Positions 48,222-60,244 of a stretch of 64,000 bases of DNA are shown here, piece by piece; the first letter of the stretch is position 1, and each line of letters begins with the position of its first letter. The notes beneath the pieces are model-generated. The model saw only the letters and a program-made list of their open reading frames with translations. It did not search any database and was not told the DNA's origin. Source of the DNA: Malaya genurostris (taxonomy: Eukaryota; Arthropoda; Insecta; Diptera; Culicidae). The position numbers were made by a program, and so were the translations under genes. Location: assembly GCF_030247185.1 (NCBI RefSeq), contig NC_080570.1, positions 79,767,716-79,831,715 of the forward strand, read 5' to 3'.

Positions 48222-49097
48222 CTATCTACTGTAGGTAGTCTCTTTCAAAAGATAAGCCAGCGATTTAGTGACGATACCTGCTCGTCGACCTGTTTCTGCT
48301 TTCTCTTCAATCGAATCGTTCACTCTATAAAAAACTTCGTTTTCAATTAAATTTAAAGCTTTCATAACCAGCCCTATGTTACCCTTGACAGGATATTTAT
48401 TGTGGTTTGCGATAGATATTGGCTCCTCCCGGATGTACAGGGGTTGCTCTGTGCTATTCTTTTTGCTGGTGAAATCGGAAAGAATTTTGGGCTTCCATGA
48501 TGATTTGGATTCTATAAAGTGGATTATATTGTAAATTAGATTTTTACTATCGTTTTTAACGAACCTAGATCTGCCACTACTCTTGCCATTTCTCTTATCT
48601 GCGTATCTTGTCGTTGTACCTGAAATATTAACTCGTTGATCGTAGCTTGTAATTCTAGCTTCTCTTGAATAACAATTTCTTCTTTGTTGGCTTCTTTGCG
48701 TACTTGTCTGAAATATACACCTGATTGAAACTTTGCTAATCTATTTGTTTTTTTTTTTTAACAACCGTTATAAACGTGCTAGTCACCTTTGATATTCTAG
48801 TAGAAGTAATCCGGCCCCAATGGTAAAAATCACTATTTCTCCCAAAAGATTTGCTCCTAATTCAATGGCCATTGCTTCATTCAGAACTGGCACATTGGTG
48901 GGTTTGCCTAAATTCATGGCCCACATTTTGGTTTTGACCTCCATCCAGTTGTAAAATTGAGCCGGAGGCATGCAAACATACTTTCGAAAAAATGGACTGT
49001 TTTTGGCTCGTTCCTTGAGTAAAGTAGCAATAGGTTTTGATATTTGTTTCATAGCAAGAACGCCAAGTTTGGCGGCAGGAAAAGCACCGACTACCAT
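48222..49097 (-). CDS. OPA3: OPA3-like mitochondrial protein
   Basis: Three exons (49097-48787, 48707-48565, 48511-48222) join through GT..AG introns into 247 residues. The N-terminal part, MVVGAFPAAKLGVLAMKQIS and on through PPAQFYNWMEVKTKMW to LGANLLGEIVIFTIGAG, is the conserved OPA3 domain. It includes a hydrophobic stretch near residues 85-100. A charged coiled-coil-like segment follows (EKLELQATINELIFQVQRQD). The C-terminal third is poorly conserved, as is usual. Family knowledge: OPA3 is a mitochondrial membrane protein; human mutations cause optic atrophy and 3-methylglutaconic aciduria, and its biochemical role is unclear. The start is the family's conserved Met. The gene looks intact. 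Confidence 0.9.
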
Positions 49098-49889
49098 GTC
49101 GCTGTTTGCAATTGACTACTTATTGAAATTATTTCTTTAAACGCCGGTACCCGTATTGACTAGACTCGAAAATACTATACCGCAAATAGTTCCATTTGTA
49201 GTTTATGCAACACTTTACACTATATGATAATTTCGCCTGTCATTCTGTATTGATTAATGATTATCGAAATCAGAGTTGCCAGGTTATTTTACCAAAAATT
49301 TTAATTAGGTGCAAAAATCTGTTTCTTATCTGTATTTGATTCTACACAACATTCATACCAGAAAATGGATATCGGGATTTATATTAGTGAACAAAAAAAA
49401 ACAGATCCTATAACCACAATTCGTCGTTTCTAAACAACACCGTAAATCGGTATTTATCAGTATCAATAAATAATTATCCGTATTTTCGGAAAGCGCAATT
49501 TCTACCTAACATACGAATGTGTGTAAATCAGGTCCCTGTCACGACGCCATCTTGAAGAGATCAAAATCGAAACTTCAAAATCAGCTGATTGCAACGTAAA
49601 CAAACAAACAGTAATACATTTGTTATACGCGTTTACCTTGTTTAGTGCACGAAAATTAGTGAATTTTTTGTCGACTCTCTCCCCATAACTTGTCGGTTTA
49701 CCTAAAATACAGCAGACAGTGTTTTGGGACATCAAGTGGAGATAATTTTTACAATTTGAGAGTCGCGATGAGTATCAAAACATCGCAGTGTTTGGGGCTC
49801 GAAACGCGAGGGGCTCAACGTAATCGGTATACTTTCAAATGGCTGGTGCTCACATGCCGGTGTCAGATGGGTGGTGTAAATAGCATCAA
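49098..49889. other. OPA3 upstream region with TIR fragment and a possible orphan exon
   Basis: From 49273 (gttgccaggttattttacca) the sequence resembles the repeat edges at 5262 and 54190. From about 49570 a GC-richer stretch contains a frame starting at the ATG at 49767 (MSIKTSQCLG...) that runs to a stop at 49902. It could be the first exon of a divergently transcribed gene, but nothing identifies it. Confidence 0.35.
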
Positions 49890-50152
49890 ATATCTCGGTT
49901 AATTTTTAAAAAGGGCGTATAAGCAAGTGACAGTTTCTCTTTGTTTACTTTCTCTTCTATTAATTACCAAGCGGTTTCCACGTTTATCACTCAACTCTTT
50001 GCATTAAATGATACCCGAAACTTTCGACTTTCAAACAGAATAGTGATATCAAAGAAAATATTTTTAATCACATCACAATAATTGATAGAGAGAGTGATCA
50101 AAGAGAAACGGTCACTTGCTTATACGCCCTTTTGAAAAATTAGCGGAGATAT
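49890..50152. mobile_element. hairpin TIR element (gggcgtataagcaagtgac)
   Basis: The arms aagggcgtataagcaagtga and its near complement ending gcccttttgaaaaatt cover the outer ~60 bp. Pairing extends into atatctc(g/c)g(t/c)taat at the edges. Non-coding. Confidence 0.65.
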
Positions 50153-50547
50153 ATTATATATCAATATGGATCATATAATTTAATTGAGCAATTTGACGTC
50201 TCTGTTACTCACACCGATGCAGAGTGCGCAGATCTATTCATATACGAAATAGGAATGTGTGCGAGCCGAAGTCAAAGTTTGTTGTGGGTTCAATTTTAAA
50301 CCGAAGTAAAACATTTCTGACTCATAATCATACACTGCGAAAAATGCATAAAGAATTTCGTAAGCTATGAACTCATGAACCAAGTAGAAGACAGTTCCAT
50401 TACGTGATATAGAGTTTCATGAACGATTTTATGTCTTTCTCAACTGTTCTCTTGGCATTGCAATTAATTTTTTGCATATATGTCTTCTATAATTGGCACG
50501 ATGCGGCTCGACAAAATTCACTGGGTTATTTCGACATACTCACACTA

Positions 50548-51211
50548 CACGCTTAGAAAAAGTTACTCAAAGTTTGAGTACTAGTTACTCATTTTCAAAT
50601 GATACATGGAAACGTCAAAAATTGAGTAGTTATCATCAATGATATTGAGTAACTCCTACTCTAAATTTGAGTTTAACGCAAAATCTCGTTTTATAGTTAC
50701 TATTCGCATTCGCGATAAGTCTAAAAGTTGTAATAACCATTTGTAGCAACAGGTTGTATTTTTTGTTAGTGAGACGCGTATTTCGAGGATGAGTCGATCA
50801 ACACAAACGGTGTTGTGTCTGCAAAAACCGGAATGATCAGCTTCGTGTTGTGCTTTAGAATGGAAACGAAACGAGCATAACACACTACTCCAAGCGACCA
50901 CCACTTGATATAGTATTGAGTTCAATTATTTAACATTTTAATACAATACACTCAGAAAAGGAGCAATTTTTTTGCAAATTTGGTATATGTGAAACAAAAT
51001 TTCACACAAAATTTGAGTGATAGTTACTCTATTTTTGTACATGTACGAATAAAGTATTACTCAGTAAATGAGTAGATTTTACCCAAATATCGTTTCCAGT
51101 GGAAGAACTCAAATTTGAGTAACTTCGTAGTTACTCTAAATTAGAGTTGTTCCACTTTTTATGTAGATGAGTGAGATCTTACTCATTTTTGAGTAATTAT
51201 TTTTAAGCGTG
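50548..51211. mobile_element. cacgcttagaaaaag TIR element, copy 2, nested, TA target duplication
   Basis: Closely related to 9398-10183. It is flanked by TA on both sides (50546-50547 and 51212-51213). The opposite arm of its host element reads cacactagcatcaacc without the insertion, confirming the TA duplication. Confidence 0.8.
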
Positions 51212-51245
51212 TAGCATTAACCTTTCAACTGCTGAGAATAGCCAC

Positions 51246-52082
51246 ACACGGAACCGTAAATCAACCTAATTTTAAGTACATTCCACCCAATTTGGGGGTT
51301 TCGTTCAATAACCTAATTTTAGGTAAAGTGGCTCTAGGTAGTTTTCATAAGACACGTGCAAAAAAATACTCAAAGATGAGTTATATCTACTCTATAGTTG
51401 AGTCATATCACAGATAACAGATATACAGGCTCACATATGAACTGTGTGTAAAATTTGCTCAATCAGCATGGCGAACACTTGCAGATGTCACCACGATCGA
51501 CACGAGGTGCCACCACTATTTGGGTGCCGCTTACACATGAGACACAACTTTGGGTGCAACATTCACTTCTCGCTAGATTTTTGTTTTGCTGTTGATTAAA
51601 ATGACAAGTTTATTTTTGTTTTATTCCGATCGAATTCTCGTGTGATTTATGCGACATGGAAATAAAATTGTCTTTAACACTTAGGGAAATCGTGCGATAA
51701 GTGTTAAAATTGTTGTAGTTGGAATAATTCTACAACAGGCAGGAGGATTTTGTTATCGTTCCGGAACGTAGTGGAACGTTTTGAAAGATCGCGGCGAACA
51801 GTCGAGTAGGTGGCAATAGTGTTTCCAACGTATAGCAAATTTTAAATTTACACAGGATTTTGAAAAATTTTGTTCGAGCCTGTATATCTGTTATCTGTGG
51901 TCATATAGACTCAAATTCAAGTTAATACGGTTTACTTAATTTTAGCTTATTGAACGAAACTCTCGCTGTTGGGTGGTTTTGCTCTTTATATTTTGACAAC
52001 AATTGAAGGAGCGAATGAAAGGAAGTACTCAAAATTGAGTAAAAAGAAGTCAAATAATAGGTAGTTTTTATTTTCCGTGCAC
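51246..52082. mobile_element. nested TIR element with acggaa...ttccgt ends
   Basis: Starts within cacacacggaaccgtaaatc and ends attttccgtgc. Subterminal blocks with ttcgttcaataa and ttattgaacgaa are inverted (about 51300 and 51945). The opposite arm of the host element (about 52785) lacks it. The stretch contains no gene that I recognise. Confidence 0.55.
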
Positions 52083-53168
52083 CAACACATTCGCACTTGC
52101 CCACATTATCAGATCCGAATGGATTCCGAATCGGCGAGAAATTTTCATTCGGAATTTCATGTGGAAATCATAATGGATTCCGAATCAATTCCAACTCCAG
52201 TGCAACAACCGATTCCGAATGAACCGGTTCGCCTACAACCGGTTGATTCGGAAATCATTCGGAATTGAGTGAGAAGATGCGGACTGAATTGTCAATTCGT
52301 CTTCTTCTTCTTCTTTCCTGATTTTGCACGTTTTCGTGCTGATTTTCAGTTTATTTTTAAACGAAAACATATAACTGAATATACAAGTTTAAATCTTCAT
52401 GTTTTTCGGATATACAGAACTAGTAAATAACCAGTTCTTCTTAGAATCCCAACATAAACTATTGAAATTCGCTGGAAATTAACAAAACGGCCTACCTTAA
52501 TCAGCATCATCCAATCCTCTAGCTGGAGTGTAGTGAAATGGCTTAAGTCGCATAAATTTCACACTAACACATTCATAAAATGAGCGAATATTCAATGACA
52601 TTTAAAATGTCACTGTCAATCAGGTTGATCGAGCAGTCAACTCAGGCGAAAATTCTAGCACTGAACCGATCGAGCACTAAAAAATCATGCAGTCGAGTAA
52701 GATTTCATTGCTCATTCCGTCATTTCGATAATGTGGGTGGATTGGACTATAGTCCAATCCACGTGCGAATGTGTTAGTGTGGCTATTCTCAGCAGTTGAA
52801 AGGTTGATGCTAGTGTGAGTATGTCGAAATAACCCAGTGAATTTTGTCGAGCCGCATCGTGCCAATTATTGATATGCAATAAAAAACACTGCAATGCCAA
52901 GAGAACAGTTGAGAAAGACACAAAATCGTTCATGAAACTCTATATCACGTGATGGAACTGTCTTCTACTTGGTTCATTAGTTCATAGCTTACGAAATTCT
53001 ATATGCATTTTTCGCAGTGTATGATTATGAGTCAAAAATGTTTTACCTCAGTGTAAAATTGAACCCACAACAAACTTTGACTTCGGTTCGCACACATTCT
53101 AATTTCGTATATGAATAGATCTGCGCACTCTGCATTGGTGTGAGTAACTGAGACGTCAAATTGCTCAA

Positions 53169-53800
53169 CACGCTTACTTGTGGCTACCCAAAATTGAATC
53201 AAAAGTCACTCAATTTCGCAAAAACTAAACCTACCCAAAATTGAGTACAGTAAGTATTACGCAATTTTGGGTAAATATGCTTTTCGCAAAATTTTAGTAG
53301 AACTTACTCTCTTTTGTTGACATTTGTAAATATGTGGAAAGTACTCATTATTATCCAACCCAATGATGTTTAAATTAATTGCTTTAAAAAATTTTAAAAA
53401 ATAACTACGTTTTATTGCAATACCCACATGTGCAATAGGTTTAATTCAATGTTTTTTTTCAAACATGTATCCGGAACAGTTCTGCTTCTCTCGGTATCAA
53501 TCCACCAAGCAACCACAAACGGGACGTTTGAAATCTATTCGTAGTTCAAATGTATTTTTATTGCATAATGTAAAAATGCATTTTAATGTATTTTACTTAC
53601 CAGCTAGAGCCTGACACGACTCGCTGTCTATAACACTTTTAATTTTATCCATCCGGAAAAACTTGAAAATGTCGGATGGCGCGGTTAAGATACTTTGACA
53701 CAGTGACAGTTTTTAATTCTACTCATTTTTTGACATCTGTTCACAGTTGTTGAAAATGAGTACTTTCGATTCACTCACTGGGTAGCCACAAGTAAGCGTG
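53169..53800 (-). mobile_element. cacgcttacttgtgg TIR element, short copy, keeping exon 1 of the carried gene
   Basis: The ends cacgcttacttgtggc and gccacaagtaagcgtg match those of 8375-9397. On the minus strand, 53652-53601 reads MDKIKSVIDSESCQALA followed by G|gtaag: the same 52-nt length, phase and splice donor as the exon at 8538-8589. An upstream block (catccgacattttca) is also shared. The later exons are absent. Confidence 0.65.
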
Positions 53801-54361
53801 AATGGCGTTTTCGTTTTCAATTTGCACTACATCGGTGCAGTGCTACACGGAGGCATGAATAAACCTACACTGAAATGAAAATCTTATTTATATTCATTAG
53901 ATTTGATTAGAAAAATTCAAGCGCTTGGAGCTTCAAATATTGCAGCTGAACATTGAAACATTGAGAGAAGAGTTTATTGTACATATTTGACAGTTTCCTC
54001 TCTGGAGAGAAAGTATAGTCGGATTGATGAGCAGTTTTGATTTTTTGACAATATTTTCGTCAATCCAATAAAGTTTCAACTACACGATCAAAAGTATTGT
54101 GGATACTCCTTGTATTGACATTTTTTTGGACTTTTCATACTTGTCTCGTGTAAGGGCCGCTATATGATACCGATACATTTTGGCGCCGGGTACAGATTTT
54201 TGGAAAAATGACCTGGGAACGCTGCCTAATTTATTGTTTACGTGTTTTGAAATTTTTCAGTTTAAGATATTTTGAATTGCTTCTGGTTTGGTGAGGCACA
54301 TATAATTATATATTTTCTGGATTTGTAATTCTTCATAGTTTCCCATAGAACTATCTAAACG
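53801..54361. other. repeat fragments upstream of the SAM-domain gene
   Basis: 53820-53870 is a fragment of the caccggtgtagtgc element seen at 54639. 54140-54220 (gtgtaagggccgct and onward) is related to ends found at 6500 and 5262. No gene is recognised. An in-frame TAA lies six bases before the ATG at 54362. Confidence 0.45.
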
Positions 54362-55121
54362 ATGAATGAAGCTTTTCGTGCAAGAAATGCTGTTGCTGAT
54401 CAAGAATGCGAGAATGAAGATGATCGTTTGGTGGAAATAACAGATTTCTACGATCCGATAGCAGCGTTGTTGTCCAGTATTGGTGGCGAGGCAGAAAATC
54501 TTACCGAGGAACTGAGGTTCATATTAAAAAGTCCAACAAGTGCTTTGAACTTGATCAATTTGGTTCCAAATGGGTCCAGCATTGAGTGATTAATAAGACG
54601 TGATGTTTGAACAAAAATCATTCAATAATCTTATGTCGTTTTTAAATTGCATTACACCGGTTTAGCGAAGGCTGCACTGAACCCGTTCGTTTTTACCAAT
54701 TGCACTACACTAATGCTACACTTTTTCTGCACCGATACCACTGGTGTAGCACTCATCAAAAGTTCTGTGTAGCTCTGTGCAATGATATCGTTTATTGTCG
54801 TCAAGGGTTACTATTTATGTTTTCATCGTTTTTATTTGTTTATTCATGCCATGGTGTAGCACTGCACCGGTGTAGTGCAGTTTAAAAATGAAAATTACAT
54901 TAATTGAACAGTTGTGGAATACTTGTTGAAATTTGAGTTAGTTTTGTTGAATTTCTCTATTAATCTGTTTTTTCTTCTAGGAGTTACGGAATTAAATACG
55001 AACATCTCTCTGGACTGTGCGACGAAGATCTAAAAATATTAGGGTTAAAGAATGAGAAAAACAGACAAGAAGTATTGGCGGAAATATCGTGTCTTCCAAA
55101 TCAAATAGAGCATTACGACAT
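54362..55121 (+). CDS. SAM-like domain protein, first two exons
   Basis: Exon 1 (54362-54573) begins at an ATG preceded by an in-frame TAA. Exon 2 (54981-55121) follows a 407-bp intron (gtccag...cttctag), and the join keeps the frame (VPNG|SYGIKYEHL). Exon 2 ends at a strong donor (gacat|gtaagt), so the gene continues; no further exon was recognised before the right-hand repeats. The first exon is acidic (DQECENEDDRLVEITDFYDP). The segment ALNLINLVPNG to EVLAEISCLP has the helix pattern of a SAM domain (HLSGLCDEDLKILGLKNEKN), a protein or RNA interaction module. The specific family is not recognised. The first intron contains a TIR element. Confidence 0.65.
54639..54888. mobile_element. 250-bp TIR element in intron 1 of the SAM-domain gene
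   Basis: The ends tttttaaattgcattacacc and its near complement are inverted for at least 23 bp. The interior repeats the word gtgtagca(c/t). A fragment of the same family lies at about 53820. Confidence 0.75.
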
Positions 55122-56086
55122 GTAAGTCACTAAACAATATTAGATTTTCTATACACTTGTGGAAAAAATTGAAAATAGATATTTTTAACGTTCCGTGATA
55201 ACAAAAATGTTATGCAGCAGTGGGTAAAAAACCGCCCATGTGCTGCTACGGATAAAAAAAAACAATACAGCGCGAACGATACACGCTGTGTGCGGTGTTC
55301 AATTCTGTACATGCGGTAAAGAAAACGAAAACTAACACCGAAACACGGTGTTAAAAACTCAACTGAGTTCATGTGCAAGAGTTTTAACCCGTGGTGAGGA
55401 AACCAGAACCGCGGTGCCAGTACTAGTGTTTGGTTTCAGTTGGACATGGTATAGTGGTTGAGAGAAATCATAGCCATTTTACGGGGAGATCGGTCGAATG
55501 AATAAATACATACTTCGCGATGTATTTGAAATTTTTACAGCAATACCGTGGTGGTGGAATAATGCCATCAATAAAAACAAATATTTTTATACATGCTACA
55601 TATAATCATTATAATGATAATAACATTCCTTCATATTACAGCATGTTTTAAGTAGCTGTTTAAAAAATTTACTCGTTTTTATTCGAATATTATACTGCGC
55701 CTGCCTAGCGATCTTGGCAAAACCAAGCGACCATAAAGCAGCGCTGAGTCTGTTAGGCAGTGTTGGGAAAAAAAATCAAAATTTCGAAAATCATGACTGA
55801 AAATTTCCACAAGCTATTTTTGGACAAAAAAATCATAGATCAGAAAACTGCAGAAAAGTTTAGTGCTGATTTTTTGACAACGCGATTCTCACTGAAACTG
55901 ATTTCGCATGGCAAAAAAATCAGTTGTGGAAAGTTCACTAGCGAATATTCTGCTCAATGATATTTAAGAAAAAAAGTCGATCAATAGTGGCGATGTACTT
56001 GAATTTTTTTTCGGCTCTACATCATTAATAAAGGCAGCAAGTGATGTGATAATCAATAGTTTTTTTCCATAAATACGTTTATTTCA
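55122..56086. other. intronic or intergenic sequence without a recognised exon
   Basis: Follows the splice donor of the SAM-domain gene. The frame at 55760-55960 is AT-rich and Lys-rich without a recognisable motif. No good terminal exon with SAM-family features is seen. Confidence 0.35.
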
Positions 56087-59082
56087 TCTATATATATAAA
56101 AATGGATGTAAGTTTGTATGTTTGTAACGCGATAACTTCGGAACTACTGAACGGATTGCCACCAAACTTGGCACAGGTACTTCTAGCATTTCAGAGATGG
56201 TTTAGGGAGTATATTTATATGGGAGGGAGCGTAGCAAGTGTCATAAACAAGGGGGGGTCATGGAAAAATTCATATAACTTGACAAGAATCGATACGTTTT
56301 GAAGACCGTAGAAACATTTTGCATACCTTAGATATGACTATATGGGGTGTGGATGTAGCAAGTGCCTTTAAATAGGGGGGTGTAATGTTTAAAACGGCAT
56401 AATTCCGAAACTACTGAACGGATTGCCACCAAACTTGACACAAATACTTCTTGCTCTTCTAAAATAGTCATAAGGATATTTTAATGGGGGAGGGAGCGTA
56501 GTAAGTGTTCTTAACAGGGGGAGGTCATGGAAAAATTTGTCTAATTTGACGAGAATCGATACTTTTTTAAGACCATAGAAACATTTTGCATATATTAGAT
56601 AAGATTATCGGGGGTGGATGTAGCAAGTGCCTTTAAAAAGGGGGGGGGGTGTAATGTTTGTAATGGCATAACTCCGGAATCAATGAACGGATTGCTATCA
56701 AACTTGGTACATGTACTTCTTGCTCTTCAGAGATGGTCATAAGCGTATTTTTATGGGAGGAGAGAGCGTAGCAAGTGTCATAACCAAGGAGGGGTCATGA
56801 AAAAATCCACATAACTTGATGAAAACCGATATATGTTGAAGATCTTAGAAACATTTTGCATACCGTAGATATAATTTAATGGGAGATGGATGCAGCAAAT
56901 GCCTTTGAAAAGGGGGGTGTAATGTTTGTAATGGCATAACTTCAAAACTACTTAACGGATAGCTATCAAACCTGATACATGTACATCTTGCTCTTCAGAG
57001 ATGGTTATATGAATATTTCCATGGGGGGAGGGAGCGTGGGAAGTGTCCTTAACAAAGGTGGTCATTAAAAATATTATCTAATTTGACGAGAATCGGTACT
57101 TTTTGAAGACACTTTTTGCACAACTTAGATAAGATTATAAGGATATTCTGTGGGGAGAGGGTGTAGTAAGTGCCTCTTAAAAAGGAGTGTAATGTTTGTA
57201 ACGGCATAACTCCGGAACTATTGCTCGAATTGCTATAAAATTTGGAACAGTTATTTCTTGCTCTTCAGAAATTGTCATAAAGGTGTTTTTATAGGGGAGG
57301 AAGCGTAGCAAGTATTATTAACAGGAGGGGCCATGAAAAAAAATCATAAAATTTGACAAGAATCGATTATTTTTGAAGATCATGCAAACATTTTCCATAC
57401 CTTAGATATGATAGATATAGGGAGTGGATGTAGCAAGTGCATTTAAAAAGGGGGATGTAACGGCATAGCTCCGAAACTACTGAACGGATTGCTATCACAC
57501 TTGGCATAGCTGCTTTTTGCTTTTCAGAGATAGTTGTAAGGGTATTTTTATGGGGGAGAGAGCGTAGCAACTATCGTTAAGAGGGGTTATGAAAAAATTT
57601 ATTCAATTTGACGAGAATCGATACTTTTTGAAGACCATAGATACTTTTTGTGCAACTAAAGGTATTCGTGTGGGGTGGATGAAGTACGTCCCTCTAAAAC
57701 GGAGATGTAAAGTTTGTAACGGTGAAACTCCGGAACTACTGAACGGATTGCTATCAAATTTGGCACAAAGAAGCTCTTCAGAAATGATCATTAGGACATA
57801 TTCAGAGGGGAAAGTGTGTAGGAAGTGTCATTAACATGGGGGGAGAGGGTCAATGACGAAATTTGAAGAGAATCGATATTTAGACTAGAAGGAGGGGTTT
57901 TTGAAAATAAATTTTAATCTCCCATTTTTTATAAAACAAGAGAGTGGCAAGAATTTCAAGGTCGAATTTTTCTTTAAATAATTTCAAAAGATCTGGTTCC
58001 ATTTGCCGGGGAATTCAAAGAACTAAGGGAAAATAATCTTTGTCTGCCTACGAACGTGAGTGTATTCAAGTCTTAGCATGTACCAAAGGTGGGAATCGAT
58101 ATTTTTTGAAAAGCACAGATACTTTCTATACTACTCAGGGTAATCATGAAGAAGATCTGTAGTAAGCTCACTGACAAAAAGGAAATAAATAAAAATAGAT
58201 TATATGGTTATTTAGAGTGTGAGAGAGTGGGGTAAGTCCTGATTTGGAAAGTGAAAGGGAAAATTGATCGGGTTTTACGAAAAATTGGTACTTCTTCACG
58301 AGTACAGTATATTTCTTGCAACTAAGTGAGGTTCACAAAAATATTCACAAGAGTGAAGGGGAATAAGTATTCTCAACATTGATCTGAATTGACGAAATCA
58401 TACAACCAATGTGCATTTTATTATGTAAATTGAAAAAACTGTCGACTCAAGGTAATGGAAATAAGTTTACAATAACATTTGTATTAACTGAATCGTTATT
58501 CCATAAATTTTCCTCCCTGATGAACGGCCAAAATGGTTAAAGCCTTGGTAAAATAAATTATATAAAAATGTTATTCTATAGTACGAATGCAGTTATGATG
58601 GTAAACAGCCTTTCGTTATAAAATAATCATTATCAGATGAAAATTTTAAGCAAATAATGATGTCATACATATTTTTATAAAGAGGAGAGAGTAGTAAGTG
58701 TTCATAGCCATGGAAGCCAAAGGAATTGTAGATCGAATGTGACGAGGAAGTACGGAAGTGCGTTACAAGCACATATACATATGAAACTCGGAGGTTACTA
58801 AGAAGGTATTAATAGAGAGAAAGGTGTTTTAAATGTTTCTAACAAAAGGGTTCAAATATACCCAGATTGTCGAGAATACCATGAAAATTATGATTATTGT
58901 GAGTTCTGAGATGGGACACTAATCATTCGCAATCTGAACATGAACGGAGTATTGTTCAATCGAGTTGCCGTCTAAGTTATGTTTCACTACAAGAGTATTT
59001 CACTAAGCAGGACAACTTCGAGAATTTTTTTCGGCCTTCCCTTCACGAAACATTTCCGAGCAACGCCGGGTAATTCAGCTAG
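56087..59082 (+). mobile_element. Helitron-like non-autonomous element, about 3.0 kb
   Basis: The 5' end tctatatatataaaaatgga and the 3' end gagcaacgccgggtaattca followed by gctag resemble insect Helitron termini (5' TC, 3' CTRR), with A and T at the insertion point as expected. No Rep or helicase coding is visible. The first 1.7 kb is a tandem array; the remainder (57790-59082) is AT-rich with grey-zone homology to the array. Confidence 0.6.
56101..57790 (+). repeat. tandem array of about seven 265-bp units within the Helitron
   Basis: The word aactactgaacggattg or a variant recurs at about 56142, 56409, 56676, 56946, 57215, 57475 and 57735. Spacings are 260-270 bp. Each unit also contains gagaatcgata(c/t)ttttgaaga and gcgtagcaagtgt. 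Units are clearly diverged from one another. Confidence 0.8.
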
Positions 59083-59400
59083 TAGGCAATAAACATTAGG
59101 TTTTCTTCGCCGTAGCATTCACTGTACATAGTACTTTAAACCTAATACATTTCGAATATCATATTAGTATGTTGGTATTTATTAGTTCATCTAAACACTG
59201 TTTTTATCAAGCGAGTTGCTATTATAATTTACATTAAATACAATACATTTATTTTGTACATGATCTTATAACTATTTCAGGTTTGTTTGTATAAGTTAAT
59301 CACTTTTATTCAATATCATATAATTGGCTATTGGTTGAACTCATGGAAGAGAAAACAGTCTAAATTTAAATTGGAACTCCAATGTACTTAATGAAATGAT
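59083..59400 (-). repeat. sequence shared with the flanks of the Mag-like gypsy element
   Basis: 59100-59290 is homologous (inverted) to 26860-26944 plus 31814-31870, without the gypsy element. It may be the 3' part of the I-clade retrotransposon that follows. No gene. Confidence 0.5.
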
Positions 59401-59409
59401 AAAAAAGTT

Positions 59410-60230
59410 TCATGTAATATAGCGAACTGGGACATTGGATAGTCTACCTTGAGTACGCAAGGAATTTATAAGTTGAGATCTGACATCACGATACTCCACG
59501 CATGTCCAAACGACATGATCTATATCGCGATAACCTTCGCCACAAGTCTCGGAAAGTCCAATTCGATGGAGATGTGCATCTAACGTGTAGTGATTGGGCA
59601 TGAGTCTGGACATCACCCGAATGAAGTCCCTACTCACATCCAGTCCCCTGAACCATGCCTTGGTCGATATTTTAGGAATAAACGAGTACATCCACCGACC
59701 CAGATCATTTCTATTCCAAGAAGCTTGGCAAGTGTTCTTTGGCGAGACGCGCTATAAAATTCGTTGAAAGGAAACGGTCTCTCATAAATTTCACCCTCAA
59801 TAGCACCACGTTTGGCTGAACTATCGGCTCTTTCATTGCCTGGAATGGAGCAATGAACCGGGACCCAAACTATTGTGATTTGATAATTATTATTCAATAT
59901 GACGTTCGGGCACTGTTTTATTTTGCCCAAGAAAAACGGTTCATTTTTGCCAATACCGTTTGAGCGAATGGCTTCAATTGTACTCAGACTATCAGTGAAA
60001 AGAAAAAAATGGTTTGGAGATAATGTGACGATTACACTCAAACTATGATGAACTGCTGCTAACTCTGCTGTATAAACAGATGCAGGTTCTTGAAGCCTAA
60101 ATGAAGCCGAAACATTATTGTTGAATATACCAAACCCAGTAGCCTATTCGATTCGTGATCCGTCCGTGTAAAATATTTTCTCAGAGTAAACATGCCTGAA
60201 CTCATAGATCAGAAAAGAAGAATCAGGTTG
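59410..60230 (-). pseudogene. RNase H and C-terminal region of an I-clade non-LTR retrotransposon
   Basis: Minus-strand pieces: YTDGSRIE (start of RNase H) followed by a TAG (60144-60146), then ELAAVHHS, LFTDSLSTIEAI and VPVHCSIPGNERADSSAK, then a downstream Cys/His segment CGEGYRDIDHVVWTC. These are RNase H catalytic motifs and the usual trailing zinc-like region of I-clade ORF2. Frames shift near 59650. Most of the thumb region between RT and RNase H is missing, with the Rae1 pseudogene in its place. Confidence 0.8.
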
Positions 60231-60244
60231 TTGTTAATTATTAC

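Larger units (their letters stand above)
50184..53168. mobile_element. TIR element with inverted arms of more than 400 bp, hosting nested elements
   Basis: The ends ttgagcaatttgacgtctc and gacgtcaaattgctcaa start inverted arms that can be followed through 50184-50547, 51214-51247 and about 52085-52112 on the left, and about 52735-53168 on the right. The left arm is broken by the elements at 50548 and about 51246; the right arm shows the undisturbed sequence. The centre (52110-52735) contains repeats of attccgaatc. No transposase is seen. Confidence 0.7.

Noticed and set aside
48018..48350. Plus-strand frame of 110 codons
   Set aside because: It is antisense to the third OPA3 exon, which has splice sites and an in-frame join; the plus frame has no family features.
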